This document shows, one piece after another, positions 31,009 through 43,435 of a DNA stretch of 64,000 bases. Made by a program: the position numbers and the translations under genes. How positions within the stretch are numbered: position 1 is the stretch's first letter; each line of letters begins with the position of its first letter. The notes beneath the pieces are model-generated. The model ran no database searches and was not told where the DNA came from. It was given only the letters and a program-made list of their open reading frames with translations. This DNA is from Acephala macrosclerotiorum. Its lineage: Eukaryota > Ascomycota > Leotiomycetes > Helotiales > Mollisiaceae. The stretch is from NCBI GenBank assembly GCA_014904845.1, contig MU119392.1:44233-108232 (forward strand). The letters are read 5' to 3'.

Positions 31009-33720
31009 TTATTTGATGAAAAGTGTAGTAATCTGGTTTTTATCAAGGCATTTTATTGCCTCTCCATCCATTACACCATGAACGTAATATTCACTAAGAA
31101 GATGTAATATAAGGCCCCTCCCATATCGACCACCTCCCATATCGGCCACTTTTTATACCAAAAATCGCGATTTTTACTCTTTATTAACATTATTAAATGT
31201 TTATAAAATTAAAAGAAATTAAAAATATAATTTCTTTATTTATAAACTAGAAAAGTTACTAATTTTTATTTTTATTTTTATTTTTATTTTTTAAGTAATT
31301 AAACTTCGAAAATCGAATTTTTAATTTATATATAATTTATATACAAATTTTAAATATTAAAATTTTATAAATAACTTTTTTAAATATTAATAAAAGAATT
31401 TAATTTTTTTTAAAAAAAAATATTCTTTATTAATGCAACTTTAGATTTGCAATATATAAGGATTTTTATTAATAGTTTTTTTTTAAATTAAAATTTAAAA
31501 AAATTTCTATATTAAATTTTATATAAAGATTTTAATTTTTAATTAAAAACAGTTATTATTAATAGAAATTTTTATATATTGTATATATAAATATATTATA
31601 ATATAAAGTGTATTTAATTAAATTTAAAAAAAAAATTATTAATTTATTTTAATTTATTTTATAAATATATAAAAATTATTTAAAAATATAAATAAAAATT
31701 ATTTAATAAAATAGTTTTAAAACAAATTAATAATTTTAATAAACTATACTTTTATATATTAAAAACATAAAACAAAAAAGCTTTTATAATTATATAAATT
31801 TTTGATTGAATAATCTTTAATTATATAAAGAGGCCGACATGGGAAAGTGGCCGATATAAAAGAGGGAGGGCCTTACTCGGAGTCTTTTCAGACTTTCTAA
31901 GCAGGAAAGGGACATCACCACCACAAAAAACACAAACAATGTCACCTTTTCGAACTCCTTCCTGCCCAAGACCGAGATATCCTTGTTCAGTCAAGAACAT
32001 TTCTTTGTCCTCAATGATTGTGCTAACAGACGAAGAAATTTCTGCCCACACACCAGATGGTAATTGTTGATTTGGATTATGGCCATCGCCCAATTTCCAG
32101 TTGCTAAATCCTGTGAGAAATTTGGCTCTGTATTTGTCATCTATCCTTGCAGACAGAGCTGTTCGATCTGCAGTCATCGTACGGAAGAACACCTTCCAGA
32201 AAGCCTCGCCAATAAATGGATACGTCTCCACCGTCGTGAAGGTTGCTGACTTTTTGCGAAGGGTCGTCTCAGTGAGAGCAAAGGTGCCGTCACCCACCAT
32301 CATAATCGATCTGATGGGAATCACCGTTTTCACCGAATCTAGCCGTAGCCCCCCCAAAAGGAGTGTATCGCTATCTTCTACCGCTGTAACTTGAGGCATA
32401 CTTGCATTGCCCGCGCAGAACATTCTATCCAGTGCAAAACGATAATACCTGTTCAAAACCCCGCCTCCATAAAACGGTCGACTCCAATCGGGGATCCACG
32501 AGGGCAAACGGAGACCTGATTCTGTACGATGTCGAGTACTGACTGTTGAGAGAATCCGCAAATCATTGCCCAGAAGGTGCCTGGTAAAGTCTATAAAGAC
32601 TCTTTCAACAGGCTTATTGTAATCGACTATTATACCTTTTGCCAGTGTGCTGCTTGCAAGACCGCAGAGAGAGTAGATCTTGTCTCTGAGGTTCGTAGCA
32701 CTTTTATCACGCGAGTTCATGAAGACTCGAGGATTGAATGCTCCATCACGCTGCTGAGGATCGAACTTCAGAAAGTTGTTCCTCCAGATTCCCAGGTTGG
32801 TAACTTTCCTAGTAGAATTGGAGAATGGAAAGAATCCAGATCCTGCCATTCCCTGGAAAGCCACATATAACTTGTCGAACGTTATTGAAAGGGTTCCACA
32901 AAGAATGACGGCCTTTCTAGCAACGCGACTTCTTGGATGACCAGACTCGATCAAAATACGGACGTTGGGTAAAAAGATCAATCGCAGCGACCCTTTTTTC
33001 CATACTTCCTCGGAGTTTACGATGAGTTGCACTCCCATCTGGTGTGCCGGCGTCAAGAGTAAATTGCTCAAGTGTATCGAAGGCCAGCTCGCCGAGACTA
33101 TCCGGCTCACCAATCCAAATAAAAACCTGCTCAGCGTCCGCATATATATCTTTCATCCTCATTACTTGTCGGGATTTGTCATCGTTATCGAACTAATTAA
33201 TACAAATTGCATCGATCCACAGCTTTTTTCCCTTGGAGTTTCCTCTCGCATGGCTTTGAAATTGTCTTAATGCCGATCATAGGTTCGGACCGGTCGGAAA
33301 ATGGTGACCATTTAGGTTTATGTCTACTAACTCCTGCTGTGTTCCCCACGTGTATGAAAGAGCGTCATATTCAAGCAAGCTTGAGTAGTCCTGAACGCTC
33401 AATGTCGCGTGAATCAATGCCTCACTCTCCATCCCAGCCGGGCTTTCGTACTCCAACTCAATGAGGCGAAGCTGATCATCATCTAACGAGAGTTGCTCAT
33501 ACAAACTCATGGCTTTGGTTATTGAGTTGTTTAGATCCGTAAATTTCAAAGAAATTTCGGGCGCTCTTGAGTACTTTGTACCTAACTGCGGATCGTTTTG
33601 GAATGTAAGAGTGATTGATCGAAGCCTCCAGTTGTAATTCAGCAAGCGAATCGCAACTGTGTTTTGAACAAAGGCGTTATGCACCTCGTCCTCCGACGAG
33701 GCGGCAGCTAATCGTAGCAT
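31009..33720 (-). pseudogene. HET-domain gene split by a transposon
   Basis: The minus-strand frame starts near 33720 and has the HET core: LEYDALSYTWGT, KKLWIDAICIN, MRMKDIYADAEQVFIWIGEP and PYFDRVW, then a long C-terminal region with LRDKIYSLCGLAS, LPSWIPDW and GDIVCVFCGGDVPFLLRK. In-frame TGA (about 33276) and TAG (about 33191) sit at positions where other codons are expected, and frames slip twice near 32890-32950. A TA-flanked element (31112-31873) interrupts the last part. On its far side the family's closing motif YYVHGVMDGEAI continues, to TAA at 31009-31011. Joining the two flanks at one TA keeps the frame, so the insertion is into this gene. Not functional now. Confidence 0.75.
31112..31873. 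mobile_element. TA-flanked TIR element, AT-rich core
   Basis: The ends read AAGGCCCCTCCCATATCG (left) and, reverse-complemented, AAGGCCCTCCC (right), each preceded by TA, the target duplication expected for Tc1/mariner-type elements. Subterminal motifs CCCATATCGACCAC and CCCATATCGGCCAC (left), and TATATCGGCCAC with CCCATGTCGGCC (right), repeat twice at each end. The core of about 680 bases is nearly all A/T, and no transposase is readable. It interrupts the HET relic. Confidence 0.75.
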
Positions 33721-34140
33721 TGAGTGAGTGGATGGCGTAGCGAACGACCTTCAAGGCGAGCCTTCGGTGTTAGTCGACCGTACCTAACGAAGGATGGCAC
33801 GATTATGCTCGAGAGTCCAATGATGTCGACAGGCTCGCGATTACCTTTATCTCCGGCATATGCAATCTATCGCAGAAGAGAGAAGACGAACGATGAGGCT
33901 GAGCCACTTGAGTTTACCACTGATATGTAAGCGAATACGGATCCAAAAATAGCCAAAACTAGAATAGGATCTGCGCGTAGAGATAAGAAGAAAACGTAAC
34001 AATGTCCGGGAGCCAGAATGCGCCCCTCTGGATGCTAGAATGGCTCTTTAATGCATACCTAGGCTTACTTAGCGTATATTCAAGCCGTGCTCAGGAATGC
34101 TCACTCGCGGCTGAGGTTAAAGCAGCGGCAGCTTAGGTCC
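33721..34140. other. Spacer, no gene seen
   Basis: Only short unsupported frames lie between the HET relic and the transporter fragment. Confidence 0.4.
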
Positions 34141-34473
34141 GAAGATAGAAAGGGAAATTCTCACGTCGATATTCCGATGTGGGAATGCCTGTATCTGGAG
34201 ACGGCGAATCGCTCGTTGGAGGAGATTGATGATATTGTTGCTGATTCGAACCCGTGGACGCCGTGGGATATTGTAGGTATTGCCCAGAAGCTTCCTATCG
34301 ACATCTCACTCTTGATCAAGAGAGCAGTGACTCGGTTGAAAAGGCTACTGGCTATCAGGTCTCGGAGAAGGGAGAGATTATCAAGCATGCTGAGTAGACT
34401 TTCTTGGCGACTGGGTTTTGGCTTCCGTTTGGTGGCGACCGCTGTTATTTCTAGCTGGGATATGCGAAAATAA
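34141..34473 (+). pseudogene. Fragment of an MFS sugar-transporter C-terminus
   Basis: The translation LYLETANRSLEEIDDIVADS followed by NPWTPWDIVGIAQKLP matches the cytosolic tail of fungal sugar transporters (PETxxRSLEEIDxxF). Nothing of the membrane part is found upstream. It differs from the tail of the split transporter at 27-30 kb, so it comes from a second gene copy. The downstream part of the open frame is not recognisable. Confidence 0.45.
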
Positions 34474-35232
34474 TGCTCATGTCTTGACACCTTGATGGCA
34501 AAAGACATAGTGTTGACAAAGGCGACGACGGTACTGAAAGAATTCTCGCATTATTGTTCAATACCTTGGTAGTGCTTGCTTAACTGCATCAATAGGACGC
34601 TTCCATTATATGCCAATGGTTTGAGAATTTTGCTTCGCCCACTCTAGATCGGCTTATGAGTCGCTTCTTGGTCTTGTGATCAACATACGTGGAGCTGTTG
34701 GAGGTTGAATTGAGGAGCTCCGAAACTAAGCGAGCCCCCGTACTCCTTGGACAGGAGGACCCGAACCTGCAATAGCAGAGCCACACGAGATGCGAAGGTT
34801 GAGAGAGACAAGCGTAGTGAAACGACAAGGACTTGAACGTGAGGAACATATTTGACATTATTTTCACTTCTGAGGGTATCATCATCGAAATCTTCCTTCC
34901 TTCCTTCTTAAGGGTTGATGCATCACAGTGGGATAGTCTGCCTGCTTGCCACAGAACCGATGTCTGACTGGATTTGCTTGCTCTCGGCCAACTCATCGAC
35001 AGAGCTCCGCCACCACGCTGCTCATGGTAACCTGGCCTTCTAATGCTTGTTGCTCTTTCCGATGGTATTGTGAATTGCATCCATAGCGAAAGCCCCGACA
35101 GGATGCGCTGACATTCGTGCCACTAGGTGCGGGCATTTCAGAAGCTTTATTTAGGGACTTTGCTACTGCTGTAAGTTTACGTCCTCCTACTTGTCGTCGA
35201 TTTTGAATGTCTCTGAGTGACTTGTTGCCTCC
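34474..35232. other. Spacer downstream of the NLR gene
   Basis: No supported gene. The part nearest 35232 is the 3' flank of the NLR gene. A minus-strand frame at 34589-35080 has no domain. Confidence 0.45.
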
Positions 35233-38200
35233 TTACCATGTTAGACACTTGGTAGCAGGTGGTGGTGGATCGATGACATCTCGGGGGGTGGACTTCGTGG
35301 GCATCGACAGCCCCCCATTCATGGCCGGGAGATCCTCTACTTCATCCTCCAGACCACCAGTCTCCGACTTCGCTGATTTCAACTTTGAGCATTCCAGTTC
35401 CTCCCTCTTGGCATCAAGTCTTTTCTGAAAAGGATGCAATTTGCCCAGCCCTTCCCCACCGATTGTCGCAACAACCAGATCGAGTTCATCAACTCTAGCC
35501 AAAGCATCGTCAAGCTTTCCATGCAGCTCATAACACAGCACCAAATACCAGAGCGCCAATATCCGGTCTGGATGATCGCCATCCTGTCTCGCCGCACTTG
35601 CATACCTCTGCTTCTCCACAACTTTAAGAAAGACCTCTTCCGCTTCATCGTACCTTTCTTGCTTGACCAACACTTGTGCAAATCTTACCTTACCGGCCAA
35701 GGTACCAAAATGATTGATTCCAATCGTTCGCTCGGCGATGGGTATGGCTGCGCGGAATAGAGCTTCTGCTTCGATGTTCTGGCCCATGGCGGATTTGACG
35801 CGGGCGAGGTTGCAGATTGCGAGAAGAGTGAAAGGTTGTTCTTTTCCGAGTCGGGATTCTCGTTGTGAGAGAACAGAGGACACAAGCTCATGTGCACGAT
35901 CTAGGTATTGTTCCCCGCAGTCAAGGTATGAAACAGCGAGATCTTCCATAGCGATAAGAGTTTGGAGATGCGTTGGGCCGAGTATGCGCTCGAGTCCTTC
36001 AAGAGCTTCTTCGTGGGCGTCCTTGGCTTCCTGGTAGCGGAAGTATCTCCACAGAATCCTGCCTAGATTTCCCATGGCGATGTAGAGATCTTCCTCCTTT
36101 GTGAGTGGGGTTGCTTTCATTCCTGCGATCGCTTTCTCGTGAAGTTCTAGAGATTCCTTGAATCTGCCTTGAAAGCATTTGCTCGAGCCCAAGGTGTCCA
36201 TGACCTTGAGTGTCCTTGGATGATCTGGACCCAACGATCTTAGACAAGCTTGATATGCTTGCTGCTGAAGTTCTGCTGCCTCGTTCGTACGAGACTGTGC
36301 GAAATATGTGCCTGATAGGAAAAGAGTTATAGCAATGGCGGCAGGATGGTCATTACCCAGCCTGCTGCAAACAAAGTCTCTCGCAGTAACTTGGAGTTCT
36401 TCAGCTTCTTTCCATAAGCCACACTCCTGGTATACTCGACTAAATTTCGCAAACTCCAAGGCTTGTCGTCTACCAAAGTTGCTGACAAGGGGGGACATCC
36501 AAGTGGCCTTTCGAGCTTTCCGATTCTCTGTAATCTTCACTGTGATCTCTGCCCAACACTTTCGAACGTGATTGATGTGCGGTAGAAGATTTCGGCGCAT
36601 GTCCTCTTCTTTCTCAGAAGAGCCATGAGGTGGAAGGAGTATAGCCTGCGCAAGAGTAGTTGTGGCGGCTTGGCACCAAAGTGCTTGCTCGGCAATCATT
36701 TCCGGTCGCTCTCGTACCCAGGTGTGCACCAATGGGTGCATCGAGTAGGTGTTTGCTGAATCGTCGTGGGTGATCAGAGACATTTGGGATAGCCTTCCTA
36801 GTGCCTGCCGTAATCGAAACTCGTCGAAATGGGCTTCGGAGTCTGGGCTGACGCGTAGCACTGCAGGAAGGGTTGTAGGGCCTCGATCACGGGTAGCGAA
36901 TTCAACAATTGTGAAAAGCCTTTCTCTGAAGTACTCCTTCCATGTTTTGGGTCGTGCAAGTAGTTTCATTCGATCTCCTTCCACTTTGTCTTTCTCTGCC
37001 TGCTCTCGCTCAGCCGCTGGGTTCAGTACCGCGGCGATGAGGAAGTCCAAGGAGGTGTTTTCGCAGTGGAAGAAGGACAACATTTTCAGAAGCTCCAAGG
37101 AGTCTCTAGCTTCTTCGTCGTTTGATTCCTCGAGACTCTTCAGATTTATCTCGTAACTTGAATAGACACTCATATTCGCGTCGTCGTCAGCTTTCGAACG
37201 GGAACGAGATCTCTTCCGAGAAGTCCGAATTCGATGCCAACTAGCATGATAGTGTTCTGGATAATTCGACAACGAGCATAGATTGTTCATGATTGCTTTC
37301 CCAGCCTGTACCAAGGCCAGAGGCAGGAATCCGAGGGTACTGGCGATGGAGGTAGCACACTCTTTGGATAAATCGTCCCATGGTAGCGGCCGGCAAGCTG
37401 CTTTGAGAAGGAGCTCTCTTGCGTCCTCTGACTCTAGTCTTTCAAAGTGGTAGAACCGCGAGCCCACTGTGCCGTGAATTTTCTTTGTCGGATCGCGGGT
37501 GGTGACCAAAATACATCCTCGTTCACTCTCAGGAAAATAGGTCTCGAGGGGGAGTGACGGAGAATCTGCGTTGTCAATAATGAGCAACCACGGAAACTCG
37601 AGACTCGCGAGCCAATCTATGGCGGCTCGCTGATTGGAACCTTCACTTGCTTCGATCTTTGCGATTTTGAGGATCTTCGAAAATGAATGTTCGGCGGTGT
37701 TGAGAGAGGTGGCGTCGATGAAAAAGATGCCCCAAAATCTAGACTGCGTGAGTTCACGAGCACAGGAGACAGCATTTTAAAACTCACTTCTGACGATTTT
37801 TCTGCGCGAACTTGCAACAGAATTGTGTCTTGCCAGACCCTCCAAGGCCATAGATTATGAAACGTTTATCAGTCGTGGTAGGTGTTGTAGGTTCGTCTGA
37901 AATGCCGAGATACCCTTCCAAGTTGGCCAACAACTTTTCTCTGCCTGTGAAAATACTACTAACAGCTTGTGGGACGTAGAAGTGCTTGTTGAATGGCGCA
38001 GGTTTAGCTTTCTCAGTTGCAGTGTTGATAGCATCGAGAAACTAGATGTTGTCAGCATGATCTTCCTACTTCACGTTGAGCTTTACTTACATGATTTAGA
38101 CTGTTCTGGTAGTTTACCAGCCTTAAATGCATCTTCTTGAAATCCTTATCGGTCTTCCTGGAGTCATCCGAGTTCCCAGCTGCCCGGTAGTCATATCTCG

Positions 38201-38540
38201 AGGTAATAGTTGGCCCTCTGCCCTTGAAATCCAACAGAATTTCCTCCACTTCTTCTACTGTCTTCTGACAGTCTACTAGCAGTGTTCTAACATTCTGCCA
38301 TAGACTTTCGACCAAGCCTCTGTCTGCCAACGGTATGCCGCGAACCCCATTCCGCTCTGCTTTATATGTTCCTTGTATGGATTCGTTGACCGCGATAAGC
38401 GTATCCGTCGCATGGCGAAGGTTAAGGATGCCTTCATCCAACGTCCCAGAGGTCTCGAGGACACTCTCGATGGAGCTTCCGCATCTCCGTAGCACATTGA
38501 TCAATCCAATGCTCGCCGCGAAGACAGCGGGATCCGCCAT
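35233..38540 (-). CDS. NLR/STAND protein: N-terminal domain, NB-ARC, TPRs
   Basis: A fungal NOD-like receptor, the class that links ligand sensing by repeats to nucleotide-driven assembly and often cell death. Three exons (38091-38540, 37788-38041, 35233-37738) join in phase to 1069 residues. Residues 1-145 resemble the fungal STAND N-terminal helical domain (VFAASIGLINVLRRCGSSIE). The NB-ARC part has FTGREKLL, Walker A GLGGSGKTQ near 214, Walker B LLIIDNAD near 285, ILVTTRDP (RNBS-B-like) and LGFLPLALVQAG (GLPL-like). An MHP-like motif in YSMHPLVHTWVRER follows. From about 650 to 960 there are TPR-type repeats of 42 residues (for example LGPDHPRTLKVMDTLG, LGPTHLQTLIAMEDLA). Introns have GTAAGT and GTGAGT donors. 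The frame is clean. It diverges from the P450 at 39152. Confidence 0.9.
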
Positions 38541-39151
38541 TTCATATCGCTGCCAGTAAAGATGTATTGAATCTTAACATAAGACATCGCCTCGGGGCTC
38601 GCGGAGTCGCGAACATAAGAATGGTCGCATCGAATGAGGGGCAAGTTCGTATATATTCGGCCTGGCAGAGCCTCGCGGTCGCACAACGTCAGAAGGAGGA
38701 ACTTGGAATATGACCGCGACGAACGAACAAACAATCAAGTTGGGAGGAATGAGGGATCGCTCGATCGCTGACCTCGTAAGGGAATCATTGCTATCTTCAA
38801 TGAAAGAGCTGGCGGGGTAATCGCTTTAGTTCGGCGCTCCCTAAGTTGGCAGAGACCGAGAAGGTGTGGGTGATGTTACTTCGTACAGGCTTGCCAGGTT
38901 ACACTGCAGCCCCTAAGGCCGCTGTAAGGTTGGTTTTGATTCGCTATTGAGCCACTAATGCTCAGCCTCATGCAGCCCCCGGATACCATGCCGAACCTCC
39001 TTGGGGGCCAAATACCAAACAATAAGTTGACCTCGAAGCCTCGACGCTTTTCTTTCAATCCATCGCAATCAACAGCACTCACAATCATACACCCGATACA
39101 AGACCTTTCGCGCAATTTCTCAGAATTCAAGAAGCAACCTTGTCGCCGCCC
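38541..39151. promoter_or_regulatory. Divergent promoter region (NLR / P450)
   Basis: Some 611 bases separate the start codons of the NLR and the CYP52-like gene. Coordinated control is possible but no specific operator is recognised. Confidence 0.4.
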
Positions 39152-40935
39152 ATGAGCGTCACGAACATCCTTGCCTTGGCAGGCGAGGCTGCCAGCCTTC
39201 GACTCACGATTGCGACCATCGCCATCGGATTTTTTGTTTACAAATATATCCAAAGACGACGAGAATGGGAAGTGAGTTCCACTTGGTCTCTCTACTCTGA
39301 ACCTGAACTTGACAACCTGTAGGCAGATAAAGCATTCGGCGAGAAGCATGGCTGCATGACCATGGAAACAACGCTGCCTTACAACTGGCCATTTGCACTG
39401 GACATTCTCAAGAAACAATATGATGCCATTCCTTCCCAACGCTTGTTGGCTTTCCAGTCTCAATACTTCAACAAGATTGGACCGAATATGAGACTTGGGT
39501 TGTTTGGCCAAGAAGGGTACATGACGACTGACCCGAAGAATATTGAAGCAATTCTGTCAACACATTTTGAAGGCATGCGCGCTCGCCCTTACATTGAACA
39601 TCTCACTAACTCAGCTTCAGATTGGTGCCTCGGGTCGCGTCGACCTGGGTTATACCCACTTTTGGGAGAAGGCATATTCACTCAAGATGGAAAGCCCTGG
39701 AGACATTCACGGGAGATTCTGCGCAGACAATTCGTCCGAATTCAGTACCAAAACTTGAAGGTATTTGACGAGCATATCCATGATCTAATCTCAGGTCTTC
39801 AGGCATCTGGCGATGGCATTGTTGATTTGCAACCTTTCTTCTTCAAGTTCACCCTCGCTACGACCACCGACCTCATCTTTGGCGAATCTGTTGGAACGTT
39901 AGGAGATGATGTCCAAAACACCTTCGGCAACAACTTCGACTACGCATCTATGGTCTCTGCCCTCAGACTACGGCTTGCAGACTTCGAGTGGCTTTACAAA
40001 CCCAAGAAATTCAGAGAAGCTTGCTCGGTGGTGAAACAGTATGCAGACCATTTCGTGGCTCAAGCTCTGAAAGCAAGAGATGACATCGGCAGGGAAGCTG
40101 CGTATGAGAAATATCCGTTCATTCTCGACCTACACGAAGATCTCAAAGATCCCGCCTTGGTCCGCGATCAGCTTGTTCATGTCCTGATTGCTGGCAGAGA
40201 TACAACGGCTTGTTTGATGTCTTGGGCAATGTACGCGCTGTCCCTCTTCCACCCCTCTCCTCCGCTCCGCTCCTCTGTTCGCCAAGCTAACTACCCGCCA
40301 GGTTCCTCCTCGTCCGCCATCCTGATGTCCTTATCAAACTCCGTGAACAAATAACTTCAGTAGTACCTGAAGGCCAAGAGGTCACACGAGCACACATCGC
40401 CAAAATCCCCTTCCTCCGCTGTGTCATCAACGAAAGTGAGTTTCTGCCCCCATACCCCTCCACATACCAAGCCATTAACCCATTCTCAGCGCATCGTCTT
40501 TATCCTCAACTCCCCGTCAACGTCCGCGTCGCCCTCCGCACAACCCTCCTCCCCTCCGGCGGCGGCCTAGACGGCACCTCCCCCGTCCTAATCCGCAAAG
40601 GCATCGGTTGTGGCTGGTCAACCTACCACATGCACCGCATGACTTCCCTCTACGGCTCTACCGCCAACGACTTCATCCCAGAACGTTGGGACCCCGAACA
40701 TGACCTCGAAAAGAAAGTAGGCTGGGGATTTATGCCTTTCCATGGAGGACCGAGATTGTGCCTTGGGAAAGACTTTGCGTTAAGTGAGGCGAGTTTGTGT
40801 TTAGTGAGGATCTTGATGGCGTTTCCGAATATAAGGTTGCCAGACGGGGTGGAGAAGGAGAAGACGGGGATGGAGAGGCAGAGCTTGACGATTGTGGTTA
40901 CGAGTGCGGAGGGGTGTAAGGTTTTGCTGCGTTGA
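39152..40935 (+). CDS. CYP52-like cytochrome P450 (alkane/fatty-acid hydroxylase)
   Basis: Fungal CYP52-type enzymes hydroxylate alkanes or fatty acids at the terminal carbon in the ER. Four exons (39152-39271, 39323-40230, 40302-40435, 40490-40935) join in phase to 535 residues. An N-terminal anchor (LRLTIATIAIGFFVYKYI) comes first. The I-helix motif AGRDTTACLMSW has the Arg typical of this clan. The K-helix ExxR is ETHR, split by the last intron. The haem loop FHGGPRLCLGKDFALSEA holds the Cys ligand. Donors GTGAGT, GTACGC and GTGAGT; the third exon begins after CAG. All key residues are present, so it is probably active. Family assignment rests on motif pattern; the exact substrate is unknown. 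Confidence 0.9.
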
Positions 40936-41640
40936 GGAGTGTAAACAATGTTGTTCCTCTTGTGGATTTGTAGAAGGATTTGTAGAAGGATTTGTAGAAG
41001 GATACCCGGATCTCGCATTCAAAGGAACGGATTGTACTTTTCCAAAACGTCGGAAGAGAGTTCGAAGAATACGAATGCTCGTAAAGCTCAACAAAATCAT
41101 GCCGGGGGGGGGGGCGTTCGCTTAGCCCCTATGGCGGGGTAGTTTACCTTGCATTTCGGGCCTTTGTCTTGAAAAACCTCGCGCAGCGTCCTGCGATATG
41201 TTTATATAATGCATTTTCTTTTATTCCTTTTATTACGAGATAGTTGATAAATCCCAGATCCTTCGGCGGGTTATTATAACTGAGAATAATAATATAAATA
41301 TTATTACAAAAATATGTTATATTTTATATAAAATAAAATATTAATTGTTAAATACAATATAAAATTATGTTTTTTTTATATAAATTTTAATATTTAATAT
41401 TTTAACCTTTTTCAAATTGTATTTTATTTATTATCCTTGCGTTAATAATAGTTTACTACGGCCCTTTGTTGTCCTAATAGCCGTTTAATACATTACTAAA
41501 GAATTTAAACCTGTTACTTGTCGTCGAATTGATTGATGGTCAGGCTATGGAGATGGCAAGTGCGATAGCCGCCATAAAGATGGTTCCTACCACTCCATCC
41601 TCTTAGCTTCCTTCCTGTCAACCCTCACTTGGGAACCTAC
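40936..41640. other. P450 3' region and AT-rich spacer
   Basis: Just after the P450 stop there is a 12-base tandem repeat and then a run of ten or so G residues near 41103-41113. From 41280 to 41430 the sequence is AT-rich. No gene is seen. Confidence 0.5.
40964..40999. repeat. 12-base tandem repeat, three copies
   Basis: GGATTTGTAGAA is repeated exactly three times in the presumed 3' UTR of the P450. It is too short and regular to be a CRISPR array. Confidence 0.9.
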
Positions 41641-41654
41641 CACCCTCGTTTGCA

Positions 41655-42043
41655 ATAGAGGCAAGTACACAATTGAGGAATCGCCAAAGTCAGTAGATGA
41701 GGCGAATGAACTCGATCAATACGCGTTTGTCGCCCGTTCTCAGATCGGTCAGTACATTAGCTCTAAACAGACTCCACGTATTTATAAAGGTATCCTAGAC
41801 AAGAAGACATCGGTCACCGCCGTCTACATCGATATCAAATCAGAATGGTTGCGAGATGTCTCGAGGGCGGTTCTAAAGGGCGTTTATGGAATTACTATGA
41901 AGGGAGACAAACCCTCTGCAGACTCTCCCTGTCTGACTATGTTGGGAAGGCATTGGGGCTTGCATGCAAGATCCTTATCCCCGAAGCAGCTGCAAGCACA
42001 CGATAAAGACACGGTTCACTGGCCCCTGAAAAATCATGGATAG
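41655..42043 (+). pseudogene. AAA-ATPase-type gene relic
   Basis: A single frame reads SVDEANELDQYAFVARSQIG, then an Asp-rich link VTAVYIDIKSEWLRDVSRAV and LKGVYGITMKGDKPSAD. This is remembered from the N-terminal part of large fungal AAA-type ATPases of unknown role (pattern LRDVLKGVxGIxxxEDKPSV). No Walker motifs follow: the frame degrades after 41940 and stops at 42043, and upstream sequence has many stops. It is probably a truncated relic. The family call is tentative. Confidence 0.4.
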
Positions 42044-42299
42044 CTTCATTGGTTTATTGTGCGGACGGCGTGGGGAGAGATAATGCTTTGAAGTGGAGTA
42101 TTAGCAGTGTTCAGACTCCGTGACTTTGGTTGGAGGAAGCGTTGATGGAGTACCGGTTGTGCAGACCACCCAGGGTAATTCTTGAGAACGAAAGATTGAA
42201 TCGATATAAGATTACGTGATTGAATTCTTTAGGAATTTATATTGGAATTCAGGCTATATAGTAGTTCAGGTTCTAACGAGCTGGGCTTTACGAGTTTGT

Positions 42300-43435
42300 A
42301 CTCACAGGCTATTTTTACTATTTAAATTTTTAAAAACTAAAAAACATTAAAACTTTTATTAATTATTATAATTTTTAATATAAAAAAAACTATAAAATAC
42401 GAACGAAGTATAAAAAGGCAATTTACTAATTATATTAATTCGAAAAAGTGTTTATTTATATTATTATTAATTTATATAAATTAAATATAAATATTATTTA
42501 AAAAAAATTTTAATATTTTAATTTCGAATATTATTGCTTTAATTAAATAAACTTTATTTACTTTTTATCGAATGTATAAATAAATAAAATTATTTTATAT
42601 TATATTAAAATATAAAAATATTATATTTTATAATAATTAAAATTATAAAAAAAAATTGAAATTAAAATACTTTATTTAAATATTAAAACGCTAATTTTAT
42701 TAATGAAATTATTATCGATATACGATTTATTAAAAACTACATATAATTTTTATTTAAATTATAATATATATTTTTTATATAATAAAATAATTAAAAATAT
42801 TATAATTTAATAAAATTATATTTTTCGTAAAAAGTAAATTTATTAAAAAAAATTTATTAAAAACAAAACAAAAAACTTTTATAAAAATTGTATTTAATAT
42901 TAATTTTATCGCGATTATATAATATTAATAAATACTTAAAACGTAATTAAATATAATTATAAAAATTCGTTTTTATTTATCGAGAAAATAAAAAAATAAA
43001 AAAATTTAAATAAATCGATTATTTCGTTCAAGTTTTTAAGTATTATATACAATCTATTATCGAAGTTTTTATTTTTATTGTTTATATTTTACGATTTTTT
43101 ATAAAACTCCTATTTATAAAAAATAGAAACTCGACTCATAAATATAAATCCAATACTAATTATTATTAGCGCTTTTGCACAAAATACGATATTATACTCA
43201 TGCTTTACTTTTTTACTTTTCCAGACATGAATCTAATAGAGAAGTGCTGGCGGTGGATTAAATGAGCCTTTTATAAACGATTGCACCAACCCACTACTAA
43301 AGTAAAGATGAGATAAGCAATTTTAGAGAAATGGGATGCTATACTCTAAGAATGGATAAATAAGCTAGTTTTGAAGCAAGAGCATTGGGTCACTGTGCTT
43401 ATGAAGCGCCATGGGTGGTCAACTCCTAATTAAAT
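42300..43435 (+). mobile_element. Tc1-like transposase relic in an AT-rich block
   Basis: The last 215 bases (43221-43435) encode the C-terminus of a DDE transposase: FPDMNLIEKCWRWIK, HQPTTKVK, EWINKLVLKQEHWV and LMKRHGWSTPN before TAA. TGA, TAA and TAA interrupt it where Gln, Arg or Trp codons are expected. The 0.9 kb upstream is nearly pure A/T with CpG remnants and no readable protein, the expected fate of the transposase body under RIP. Terminal repeats could not be delimited. Confidence 0.7.

Noticed and set aside
38876..39511. Minus-strand frame of 211 codons overlapping the P450 start
   Set aside because: No domain; it overlaps exon 1 and exon 2 of the P450 in antisense.
40964..40999. 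Short regular repeats considered as a CRISPR array
   Set aside because: Only three contiguous 12-base copies without spacers, in a eukaryotic genome.
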